Source: Euglena gracilis
Taxonomy: Eukaryota; Euglenida; Euglenophyceae; Euglenales
Direction of reading: 5' to 3'
Assembly: GCA_039621445.1 (NCBI GenBank)
Contig: CP154955.1
Span: 25,456,354 to 25,520,353, forward strand
Length of the DNA stretch: 64,000 nt
Position 1 is the first letter of the stretch. Each line of letters opens with the position of its first letter. Under the pieces are notes generated by a model that saw only the letters and a list, made by a program, of their open reading frames with translations, ran no database searches and had not been told where the DNA came from. Both the position numbers and the translations under genes were made by a program. Positions 32,700-44,400 of this stretch are shown here, in pieces.

Positions 32700-35640
32700 C
32701 AAATTTCGACAACCGGATCAGAGGAAGAATGTCGACATTTTTCGACTCCGGTGACAAAAAAAATCCGGAAAGCATTTTTCCCACAAGATTTGTCACCAGA
32801 AGCCTGAAACAATGTTCAGTATTTTTTGAAACCCTGGAAATTACCTCTTTCAAACACTCTTTCAGACACTCTTTCACTCTTTCAGACAGGTCAGTGAGTC
32901 CACAGGTAAAAGTCATCTCCCTTGGTCCCTTTGAGGACAGGTCTGCAGGTACCGGGGGGGGGGGGGGCAGAGGACAGTTTCTCGGGTGAGCAATTGCCGC
33001 ATGTTTGCATTTCCAGTGCATTTTGTGAAGGCTTATTCAGCAACCCCCCACAATCGCTCAAAGGATTTGAACAGGGGAAGAAAAACCAACATTTGCGGTG
33101 CCATAATTCACAAGCAAAAACACTAAACGTGCCTAATAAGTGCGCAGTGACCTAATTGTGCACAGTGCCCTAAAAAGTGTGCACCCCCCCCAGGAGAAAT
33201 CACTGTCATGTCTCGGGTTGGAAAACACACACAATTCTCAGAACTGTCCTTCACAGACCAAATACTTCTGTCGTCCAAACCCAAATTTGACACTTAACCA
33301 TTTGACTCATTGCTTGGCATCACAAGAAGGTGAGAAACTGAAAAAGAGTGGTGGAAAATTGAGCAACCCCCCCCCAAATAATAAAACCCCCCAGTTTATT
33401 ATTTGGGCACTCAAAGTCGGGGGGGGGGGTTATTATTTTATTATTTGGGCTGAATTTTCGAAGTCAAAAAATCCACCCAAAAACCCCTCCACAGTTTCCA
33501 ATGGTCACTTTTTTGGCATTTTGGGGCTTTTTTGAAAAATAGGTGCTTTTTGGCAGATTTTCTGCACCAATTTCATCCATTTTCAAAACTCTTCAACATT
33601 TCTGCTGACGTTTCATCTTCTTTTCCTTTGCCTTCACTTCTGCCGGAGGGGGGGTTTATTATTTGGGCGGCCGAAGTCGGTCCTCAGGGGGGGGTTATTA
33701 ATTGGGAGAGTTTTGTTTTTTTTTATTTGGGGGGAGTTATTGTTTGGGAGGGGGTTTATTGTTTTCTTTGTCCTAATAAGTCTGCAGTGCCCTGATAAAT
33801 GCCTTGGGATCCGAAACTACGTCCTTAAAATGCGTGCATTCTTGCACTTATTGGGGGGGGTTAATTGAACAAAAAAAATGCGAAAAGAGCCAGTTTTTTG
33901 CAAATGCGGTTCCAAAATCTGGGTTTTCTGGGAAAACCAACATTAAAAAAACTAAAGCCATCATTGCGATCAACCTTTCGTGCCATTTGATTCACCGATG
34001 TTCAATCCAATCTCACACACCTTCTTCACAGACTGCAAAACCGATTTCATCTTGAAGTCGCCAACAGAAAAATCTGTCAATAATCTGTCAAGGAAGAGAG
34101 GGAGGAGAAAGACAAGAGAGGAACAGAGAAACGGCTATCCATTGCGTGCAAATCCCATCAAGAATTCAGCACTATTCAAAACCTGGTCAACTATCTGGGG
34201 GGGGGGGCAGCATACGGCCCCCACCAGGGGTTGGTCGTTCGACAAGGGGGTGCAAAACAAAAAGAAATGCAGTCAATGACCGGGTGGGGGGGGGGGGTCG
34301 CCCAACCCCGTAAACCGTGGTCAATAGTCAGGGGGTGGTCGTTCGGTGGGTACTTGCTGTGGCTGTGACCAAAAACCAGAAACTCCCTAAACCCAAATAA
34401 CTCAAACAACCTTTGACCCTCCCCCCCCCCCCCCCGCCAAGTCATTGGGGATTTCACCCAATCGTCACGATTTACCCATATGCAACACACAATGCAATGA
34501 AAAACAACAGAGTTCCACAACCCTGCATGCTCAGATGTCCTGGTGTCTGAGGAGGGTCAGACAGGGGTGTGGAAACTCCAGCAAGCATCCCGCTCCCAAT
34601 CCAACTGGCAGTTATCCTTGAATGTTTTGGGGGTGTTAGCGTGACATTTAGTAGATTCTGGGTTTCAAAGAAATTGCAATTTATAAAAGAAATTGTCGCT
34701 TGAAGGGTGACCTTCAGTGCGCAACAAAACAAACTTCTCCTAAATAAAAATACCAGAAAAAAAACAGAACAATTGGGGGGGACACAAATGAAAAAAAAAA
34801 CCCGTTGTGAAATTTTGCTTCAAAATCCAATAATTGCCCTGATAAGGATGTATGGAAACCCTGAGCGCTTAAAGTAGAGGGTGTCCTGGAAAACCTCCCC
34901 CACAGGAGTCAAGAGGGTCCGCCCCCCAAACTAAACTGGGAGGGTATTCCAAGCTCTGCATAGTGTGCGGCAAAATTGGACAGAAACAAATCTGTTTTTT
35001 CAGGTATGACACAACATAGCACATTTTGGGGGAAAAGGCAGGGTTTTCAGCATACCCAGGCGTCTCTGAAAATGGGGGGGGGATGTCTTCTGATCACAGG
35101 GGACCCATTTTTTTGAGATATAAAATAATGATACAAAAATAATATCCTGCATCCTTAATTGTTTAGGTTGTTCAGAAAATTATGAATAAAGAGGCAGAGG
35201 ACATGCCCCCAGAGTGCTGGCAGAGAATGGCTTCACAAAGGCCTAACTCGGCGGGCCTAAGTCGCCCTTAACGTTGGAGCTGGTCCATATGCACAGCACC
35301 AAAATTCTTTAGCATACCAATACTGAAGCCAAAGGTCCACCCAAGGCAAGCCAAAGGTGCCTCTGAGAAGCCACATGGACAGATTGTGACAAAACAGGTC
35401 CGTGTGCAGAAAAATCTCAAAAAGCAAACTCATAATGAACGCAATCTACCTGTGGGAGGTCCCAGGGTCCAGTGGAGTTGTGCACTTACTTGTCTGTGCG
35501 CACAGCGCCAAGAAAATTAGTGCAGCCAGGATTCAAAGGGAGGCGTGGGGGCAGTGACCAGCAAACGAGGCGACGAGGCAAACAAAAAGCCGAAATGAGG
35601 GCGGGGGTGTTCCAACAGGGGGGTCCGCTTTGCGCCACAA
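32700..35640. other. Gene-free interval upstream of the kinase gene
   Basis: Contains the family B repeat and mostly AT-rich sequence. The kinase N-terminal exon and promoter should lie at or above 32333, but I could not identify them. Confidence 0.5.
33165..33870 (+). repeat. Dispersed repeat family B, copy 1
   Basis: Matches 36250-36600: landmarks AAGTGTGCACCCC, CCAAATTTGACAC, ACTGAAAAAGAGTGGTGG, then after an extra TTATTATTTGGG-rich block, TCCGAAACTACGTCC and TGCACTTATTGGGGGG. The TTATTATTTGGG unit recurs several times between 33390 and 33740. Confidence 0.75.
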
Positions 35641-35655
35641 CAAAACCGTTCAGGT

Positions 35656-35879
35656 TGTGCCTGGCGTTGCCGCCGCCGCCGCCGCCGCCGCGGACCGCCG
35701 GGCCCGCTCCCGGGCGGCGTGCAGCATCCGTTGCCGCCAGGGCCGCCCGGGCCAGCTGGGGGGGGGTGACGAGGTTGCCCCCCCCCCACACCACCCACAG
35801 GGTTGTGGGGATTCCCGGCCGGCTCTGGGTTCCGCTGCCGCTCCAGGAGGCTGGCCCGCTGCTCCGGCCAGGAGAGCCC
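35656..35879 (-). CDS. Two candidate exons, the second probably terminal
   Basis: The first exon, 35879 to about 35797, follows a CCACAG acceptor and reads GLSWPEQRASLLERQRNPEP. The second, about 35764-35656, follows CCCCCAG and can be read as WRQRMLHAARERARRS then poly-Ala and a TGA stop, or in another frame as LARAALAATDAARR. Codon use and GC content match the exons around them. The reading frame of the second exon is not settled because the splice phases conflict. They may be the 3' end of the DNAJC7-like gene. Confidence 0.4.
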
Positions 35880-36249
35880 CTGTGGCGGGACCGGGGGCCG
35901 ATGGTATGGCCGGCTGACACAGAGCCGCCACACGGTGACTGGGGAAGGGGTGGCGCTACACCCACTGGAGGCCCAACAGGAGACCCCTCCCCCCCGCCCC
36001 AAATGCCACCCCCATCCTTAGTTTTCAAGGGCACACGAAGTCTGAGCTCGGGGGGGGGGGGGATTCAGGGGTGAGTATTTGACCATAGCGAGCAAGCTCT
36101 TTCTTGGAACACCCAAAATCGGAGGCGGGGGAGGGGGATAATTTAGGTGAAAATTTTCGAAGTCAAAAAATGGTGCCAAAAGAAAATCACCCAGCCCCCA
36201 AGCCTCCTTTTTTCATTTTCCATTGCAAATAGATAAACCCGCACTTATT

Positions 36250-36600
36250 GTGGGTTTGATTGTGGGCGGTGCCCTGATAAGTGTGCACCCCCCAAGGGTC
36301 CGAAACTACCTCCCCAAAAAGTGCACACCTCCTCCCAAAGGAGAACTTACTGTCACATCTCAGGTCGGAAAGCAAACACAATTGTCCTTCTCAGGCCAAA
36401 CGTTTCTATCATCCAAGCCCAAATTTGACACATAATCACTTGACTCGCTGCTTGACATCACAAGAAGAGGAAAAACTGAAAAAGAGTGGTGGAAATCAAA
36501 TATTTTGTGTTTTGTCCTTATAAGTGCGCACCCCTTGGGGTCCGAAAATACGTCCTGAAAATGCGCGCACCTGTGCACTTATTGGGGGGGTTACTCTTTT
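36250..36600 (+). repeat. Dispersed repeat family B, copy 2
   Basis: Shorter relative of 33165-33870, with the same order of landmarks but without the internal TTATTATTTGGG block. No coding content. Confidence 0.75.
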
Positions 36601-37227
36601 TTGATATGTATTCTAAACCCCATTTCATCAATGGTATGATTATGCGGATGTTTCTCATAATTTTATCCACTCGTTATCTTTACCTTTATAGCTGCCTAGA
36701 GGGGAGGATATTATTTAGGCAGCCGAAAATAGGCCCTCGGGAGGCCTATTTCGCAGGCTGAAATTGACCAACCACAGGGCGGAGGGGGTCGGAGTGCCCC
36801 TGGAGTGCCTGGGCAGGCAGGCACCAACTCCCTCCCGGGGTTGGTGCCTGCCTGGTTGTGGGCCAAAAAATGCCCAAAATGGCCTTTTCTGGGCTTCTGG
36901 CGCCTTTGGCGCCGGAGGTGCCTTGTGCCCCCCCCACCCCGGGGCCGGATCTGGGTGCCTTGGAGTGCCTGCCCAGGCAGGCACCCCACCCGGGGTGGGT
37001 CACACCGCCTTAAATTTCAGCCTGCTTGGAAGAGGTGTATTGCATTGTATTGCATATTTGGGGTCATTAGCATAATTATCATGTGTGGTTACTGTTGCTG
37101 CTGCTGGTGCTGTTGTTGAAATCATGATTTTTCATTGTTATTCTTATCAACATCATTGTTGTTGGTGTTGCTGCCGCTGCCGCCGCCGCCGCTGCTGCTG
37201 CTGACACACATGCTTTGCATTGCACAC

Positions 37228-37409
37228 CTCCCCGCCGGAGAGCTTCGTCTTTGCGACATGGGCCAGCCAGCATGCACCGGACGCCGCCGCCACCACGGGG
37301 GCGCAGGTCAGGCCCATGCAACCGTGGAGGCACACCACCCCGGTGGAAGAGGTGGCCTCCTGTGGAGGCGGACCACGCCCCCTGGCCCACACCTCGCACA
37401 CCAGCACCG
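37228..37409 (-). CDS. Unrecognised GC-rich exon, possibly a continuation of the DNAJC7-like gene
   Basis: Open frame of 60 codons between a GGCAG acceptor and a GAG|GTGTGC donor. It contains STGVVCLHGCMGLTCAPVV and ACWLAHVAKTKLSGGE. The first segment faintly resembles the dual-specificity phosphatase loop, but with Gly in place of the nucleophilic Cys and Cys in place of Arg, so I do not call it a phosphatase. It lies 1 kb downstream of the last J-domain exon on the same strand. It could be a later exon of that gene or an exon of a separate gene; the phase from the 38453 donor does not match. Confidence 0.45.
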
Positions 37410-37809
37410 CTGCCACGATGTCCAATCACCACAAAGCCAGCCAACGTTAGTGTATGTTTTGGGCTGCTGTCCACACTTTTTTCAACAAAAAAAAGTAAAA
37501 AAACATGGTTTTTGTAATTTTGGGAAGATGCTGCTTTCAGAAATATGGAGAGAACCCTGAAAATGACAAAAAAAATTGGCGAAAAGCTTGGCCTTGGGTG
37601 AAATATGGTCCAGGATGCGGAAAAATTCTTAGTCGAAATTATTTCCCAGCAGAAATCAGGAAGAAAACGAAAAAGGCCAAAGGTGTGGTGTGGTGTGGTG
37701 TGGCGCGGTATGGCATGGTGTGGTGCGGTGCGGTGCAATGAGGTGGTGTGTGTGTGTGTGTGTGTGTGTGAGTGTGTGTGTGTGTGCAAGGGGGGAAATT
37801 GATATCGGA

Positions 37810-38320
37810 GGCCTTCGGAAAAATTGCGGAAAAATTGCGGAAAAATTGCGGAAATTGCGGAAAAATTGCGGAAAAATTGATATCGGGTATACACATGTCT
37901 GCTTGGGGGGACTTAGAAAATTTTCAATTGTGAGGTTCAGAACACCGAAACACCCACGTCGATGCAGGCGAGCACAAATCAACACGCTTGCTGTTCTTTG
38001 CACAGGTGGGACGCACCCAATCCTGTGACCAGTGGTGCACCTGTGAGAAAAATTAGTAAACTGGGGGGGAACAACAAAACACAATAGCACACCTGTTGAT
38101 CTATTTGAAGAATGGCTTGAACTCATTGCATCTTCCATCTTCGGTGGTGGGGAAAAAATTCTTCAAAAAAATGGTGAAAAATTGCGGAAAAATTGCGGAA
38201 ATTGCGGAAAAATTGCGGAAAATTGCGAAAAATTGCGGAAATTGCGGAAAATTGCGGAAATTGCGGAAAAATTGCGGATAATAAATCATTTTTGCCCCCC
38301 CCCGGGTGGGTGTGTGTGTG

Positions 38321-38371
<51 letters not shown>

Positions 38372-38392
38372 ATGTGTGTGTGTGTGTTTGGT
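37810..38392. repeat. Tandem GAAAAATTGCG and GT/GCGT arrays
   Basis: 37810-37880 and 38173-38282 carry tandem GGAAAAATTGC / GGAAATTGC units; the first is bounded by AAATTGATATCGG at both ends. 38307-38392 is a GT run followed by (GCGT)n. All lie just downstream of the last J-domain exon. No spacers of constant length, so not a CRISPR array. Confidence 0.9.
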
Positions 38393-38452
38393 GTGGGGGG
38401 GGGCGCTTCTGTACTTACAGGACACTTCTTGCACGTCTTACAAGGCACACAC

Positions 38453-41400
38453 CTCCGGAGGCAATCCACAGAATAAGACATAGGGGTCGATGTCCTCCGA
38501 CAGGATGGCACTGGGGCTGACATCAGAGTGGATGGAACGGCCTAACCCACAGAGTACCACACCCCCTGCGTCAAGCGCCTCCAACGAGTCTTCCCAGGCC
38601 CTGGCCGACCCCGAGGTCATACAATTCCCGCAGCTCCCCGTCAGAGAGGATCATGAAGGCGATGGTGGCGTCCAGGTACCGGGAGGTCACCTCGTCCAGC
38701 TCCTGTCAGAGTCGAAGCACGCCAAACCACACGCACACAAACAGATGGGTCTACCGCCACAGCGGGAAGTCTGGGGGTGGGGATCCACCCTAACCCACTG
38801 TTGTGCAGTCGTTAACAAGGAGAAGAAACCCATTTTTGACTGCCATTCGACCGGTGCATTTCTGCCACCGGCACCAGGGTTGGAAATGGCAAACTGCAGC
38901 AGTCCCTTTGTGCAATGTGCCTACCTTGGCGGAAAGAGGGGCGAAGAATAGAGAATCAGATAATCGGATCGGCAACTTGTAATGCGAGCGGTCAGTGATG
39001 AAATGTGGTCCTTTGTGATCACTTCTTTGGGATACCTTTTTTTAACTGAAAAGGTTTTATTTAGGAAAGAAGCGAAAATGTGTATTCATTTCGTTTTGTG
39101 ATGAATGACGCCTTCCCAAAACGCCGAGCCAAGTTGCGGAAGATGTGTGAGGCCTTCCTTGCCCTTCCAACAAGCCAGGATGACTCAATTGTGACTGGGC
39201 TGGACGTGCAAAAAAAAAGGTTAGCGGCACCTAAGTGTTTCCTGTGGGGACGTCAAGGTCATGCTGCAGAGGCAAAGTTGGGGGACAAACAGGGGCACAC
39301 ACCGCCTGCTCAATGCTTTGGGGCTGACGCTCCGGATGACACCGGGAGGCGATATCTGAGGGCCGCCAGAGGGCCCAGCCACCGACACTGGACGCCCTGC
39401 GCCACCCCAGAAACGCCTCCCTGCCCCAGATCTGAGCTACCCCGGAGCGGATACAGTGGAGGGGGGGCAGACACATACCGGCATACGCCGCGACAACCTC
39501 GTCCGCTGGGGTCTGGGCAGTCACCCCGAGGCAGTCGTACAGAGAGGGACCCTCAGTGCTGCTGCAGGGCCAAGCACCTCCAGACACTTGCTGCGTTTTG
39601 TGCTGTCGGGATTGGTCGGGAGTTGTCGGATTTTGGCTGGAAGTCAAGTCCCAGCAGGGTCCCATATCATCCGATCAAAACCTATGGTGTGTGGTGCACA
39701 ATGTCATTGACCGAGGGAAGAAATCACGCCATCACTTCTTTGCCTGGGGGATAGGGAGGTTTGGGGGCCACGGGGGCAAGGGGGGGGGGTGGGGGAGGGC
39801 AAGGGGTCCCCACTTCATGCCACGTCTCAGAGGATGACCATACTTCAAAAACATCACCAATGCCATAGCAGGTGAACTTGGGCTATGAAAGCCTGCAAGC
39901 AAAACCAGGAAAAAAATAGCAAATAGCAAAAACAAAACAAATGTGATGAGAAATGACAATTGGATGTGGAGATTCGAAAATTCATCTGGAAGTTGAGAAA
40001 AGAGAATTGACCAATCACATATGACAATTCTCATATGCATTTCCATCGAGATGACGTTTTCAACCAGCTGCTTTCCAATGCCGACTTCTTGCAAAAAGAA
40101 AACTGCAGAAAAAAGCATGCAAATTTATAACTTTGATCAACCCTGTGACCACCATTGCTGGCAACCCTAACCCCCCTTACCCCCCCAAAAACAAACTCCA
40201 AAATGTTTATGAAATTCTTCGATTTGCAAGTAGAAGGTTTCGTGCAACTGTTCGCAGTGGTGAGGGGGCTGCCCCCAACCCCCCCCAGAAACCAAAATAG
40301 ACGACTCCATTCTCGACAAAATTTGGGAACCCCCCCACCCCCCCTTGCCCCCTTACCTCCCTCAGCCCCCCCCCCCTTGCCACTCCCCATTTCGTGCCAT
40401 AAGTGCATCCTCTTGGCAACTCTCTGGAGTCTGATGGCCAGGTCGTTACCCATTGATTTTTGCTACAATCATTATTTCCATGTCAGTTTTCACAATGTTT
40501 TCTGTCCATCTGTCTTTGTTTGATCCCCGTGTGACCCATCCCGGTGCATCCCCCACAACTCGCAATGAATATACAAAATTGTGATTTTTTTGATGATTCT
40601 TTGACTGTTTTGTCATTAAATCAGGGAAGAAGCCTGCCTTCAGCTCCACCTGCCACAGAAGGGAAAGTTACCCACATTACGGGACCGTGCGAGGTCAAGT
40701 GGCAAATTTTCTCAAAAAATGGTTTTTTGGAAGGACGAATAGACAAAATGAGTTGGACAGGAGGTCGTATTTTTTAATCCAAACAACCACGACAAAGAGG
40801 AGCATTTTGGCTGATATGTTTGCATGTGTGCCCCAAACGGGTCCCCTCCCGGTGTTGTTGATGATGTGCCTGCCATAAAATTTACACTTTGCCTGTAATA
40901 ATGCTCCATTGCTACTGGCCTGCGAGGCTTCTTTTGGCTCCAATAACGAATTCAGCTGCTCAGATAGCTCTCATTCTCAGAACAACATGTGAAGACAAAA
41001 GGCTTCAACAGAAAGCAAGGAGGAAAGACGCTGTGCAAACTAACAGCATTCCCTATTTGGGCAACTTGGTACGCTTTTTTGCCCATCACTCTGTGCTGCG
41101 AAATTTTGTGGTGTTGGCAGGAGTTGTCGGGAGTTATCATGGGAGGTGATTGTGCAGGGCCGCCTCCAGTGGCCCCGCACCCTGTGGCAGCGGGGGCATC
41201 GGGCGGAGCGGTCGCGCAGCCGGGCAGACATAGCAAGGGTGCAGCAGACTTTCATTTAGTGCGTCGCAGCGAAGTCAGCCGCGGCGCAAAAAAAAAAAAA
41301 TTCCGCGGCACACCCGCGGCGCACCTGAAATGCTGCCGCGGCGCACCAACAACGCACCCGCGGCGCACCAACAATGCACCCGCGGTGCACCAATGACCTT

Positions 41401-44400
41401 CCCGCGGCGCACCAACAACGCACCCGCGGCGCACCAATGACCTTCCCGCGGCACATGCTGGTTTTGCCGCAGCGCACCTGAAACGCTGCCGCGGCGCACG
41501 CAGCGCACAGAAGGAACTCTTCCGCGGCGCACGCAGCGCACGGAAAGAACTCTTCCGCGGCGCACGCAGCGCAGAAAAAAAAAATTCCGCGGCGCACTAA
41601 ATGAAAGTCTGGGGTGCAGCAGTGAACCCGATGTGGCCCTGCTGAGAACCAAAGCTGAAAATCCTCCCTTTTTCAGGGCTTCCATTCCTTTCTCCCATAA
41701 ATGGGGAATTTGCCCGAACCCACTGTAATGGGCCAAAACACGTCGCCTGAGTGAGCGTTGACCCATGGCAATCACTGTTTCCAAAGCATCATAACTCGAC
41801 CGTAAGACTCAATTGAGCAAAAAAACAACAACAAAAACGAACAAACCAGCACTGCGGTCTTCTGGTGATTTCTCCCTGCAACCAGTTTTGCTTTTCTTCG
41901 GCCCCAATGGTAAATATCTCAGGCTCGGCATCAAAAATAAAAGGAAAAAATCATCGAAATGAGTCGATAACATCAATGAGAATGCCATGAATGGTCTGGT
42001 CTTAACGAAAAAATCGAAAACTTCAAGTTTTCTTATGCTGAAACCAAATGTCATCTGGTGGTTTCGCCTACGACTGATTCAAAGATGTTGGTAAATTTGA
42101 CAAAATCAGTGTTTCCTGAGATCGGCCTAAAAGGAGGATCTCAGGGATTTTTCAACCAAGGATTTTATTTGGAAAGCATGATTAGCACTGGCGTAAAGAC
42201 GTATGTGCATGTGGACGCTGGAGAGACCTGTCCTGCAAGCCCCATCTCACTGCACTCAGTGCACCTAACGCGCGCATCTCAAGCACCAACAGGCAATGCT
42301 GTTGCTCTGTGGAGGAGGGATGGATGATGCCTAAGCAGGGGAGCTATGCGCTTCAAACCCAGTAGCTGCCCCCACCCTGGAGGTAGGACATAATACAAAG
42401 CAATATATGGCACGGAACCGGATCACGGTGGGGAGGGCAGGGTATTAAACGAGCGGGGAGGGGGGGGTCGGTCCCCAAAAGGCCAAAAAATTGTGCTTTT
42501 TTTGAACGTTCTGTGGGGGAAATTGGCCAAATGAGAGCATCGCTTAGCAACCCCCACCCCTGGGGTCCAGCTCAGAGGCTGGAAAATTTGGGCTGGCTGG
42601 AAAAAGGCTGCTGGCTGAACCCCCCCCCCCCGCCCATAGGAGTCCCCCGGCTGGAACTGGGCCGACCTGGGGTCGAACCAGGAACCAAAAAAAAATCAAA
42701 ACTCCAAAAATGCCCCCAAAAATGCCAATTGTGCAAAAAAAAAAATTGAATTTGAAAAAATGGCCTGGGTCGGAAAAATGACTTTTCCCGACCCAAAAAT
42801 TACCCTGGCCAGCCCAAATCTGACCCATTCTTGCCATTTTTTTGGCCATTTTTCACCTAAGCTGAAAATCCATCACAATGCAGCTGCGCAAAGGGCGGCT
42901 GGAAAATATTCAAAGCTCGGTAATGGGGGGTCCGGGCTGGAAATGGCTGCTGGCTGGCTGCACCCCCCCTAGGGGGGATGGGGTCCACTTCGGCTGGGAC
43001 AAACCACACATCACAAAACTCATCTTCTCTGGCACAAAGTGCCAGAGAAATTTTTGGGGACCAGGGAGTCCCGGACCCCCAGGTCTGGGGTGTGGAGTAG
43101 TCTGGACCCCCCTCCCCCTTGTGCAAAACAGACACGTCATACCCCGAGGAGGGGGCGGGTAAAGTTAGGTTTAATGGGGTTGGGTCAGGGTCAGGGCTGG
43201 GGTTTGGGTTGGGTTAGGGTTTGGTTGAGGTTTGTGTGAGATCAGGGAAGGGGTGGTTGGATAGAGGGGGTCCGGGTTCGTCGTTCCTGCCATGTCTCAA
43301 ACGTACAACCGATGTGGCTGTGATTTACGCCAAATTACGTTTCAGGATGCATGGGGCGGCCATACCCCCCCCCCAAAAAATAACTTTGCAATGCCCTAAA
43401 TCTTTCTAAATCTTTGTGTGCCCAAATAACTTTGCAGGGGGGAGGCCGAAAAAGATCAGTCCAAATAACTTTGCACCTGCCCCTTCACAAGGACAAAATG
43501 TGAAAAATGATGCATTTTTTTGGGAAATCCGGAGGTGGCTGGCACAAAATATCATCCAAAATGCCATATTTTCAAGTTGTTTGAGGGAATTAAATTATGT
43601 TACAATGATTAATAAAAACCGCATTTGACAACAAATCACTTTAGGGAAAGTGGTCAATCGGTCCACAGTCAGGGGCCAAAAAGATCGGTCCACTACCTTT
43701 TTCTATTGCAGGGGGGAAAAATTATTTGGGGGGGTTTACAGCGAGGTTGAGGACTTCTGAAACTTTACCGCGACTCGCGGTAAGAGCTCCTGACCAACAA
43801 CGCCCTCAAGGGAACACCTCCCGTCAAGGGGAACCGCTGCCGGACCCTCTCCACGAGGGCTAGCACCAGGGGTTTTTTTAAGACCGGGGGGGAGGGGGGG
43901 GGTCCCCCCCACCCACCCACCCCCTGGGGGGACCCACAAAAAATGGCCGAAAAATCGCGAAAAGTGCTAAAAATAGAATTTTTTCGGCGCCTGCGGCGCC
44001 AAAAAGTATATACCACCCCCTTCCGGGGGGACCCCCGGGGAGGGGGGGGGGGGGCTCGGCCGGACCCATCCACCCTACCCCCCCTCCCCCCCCCCCGGGG
44101 GTCCACGACTAAAAAAACCCCTGGCTAGCACGGCATCGAATCGGCCCATGTGGCAGTAGGCCCTGCCCAGCAGCAGGTGCAGCTCCGGGTCGTGCGACAC
44201 GATGTCCAGCAGGGGCTCCGCTGCTACGGCGCAGCTGCCTGACGCAGCGACCCAGTCACCCCTGCCCTCCTTGGCGGCCCACCACCCAGTTCGCTTGTGC
44301 CAGCTGGCCCCTCCCTTCCAAAGGAACGCACACAAACACACATGCACACACACAACATAACACAACGCAACGCAACGCAACGCAACACAACACAACACAA

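Noticed and set aside
39080-39754. Plus-strand frame of 224 codons
   Set aside because: It overlaps two minus-strand J-domain exons whose splice phases and motifs agree; there is no plus-strand splice or family support.
41265-41600. Possible CRISPR array or cysteine/arginine-rich gene (Ala-Cys-Ala repeats in frame)
   Set aside because: It is a minisatellite of variable units inside a TIR element; the repeat peptide appears only because unit lengths are multiples of three.
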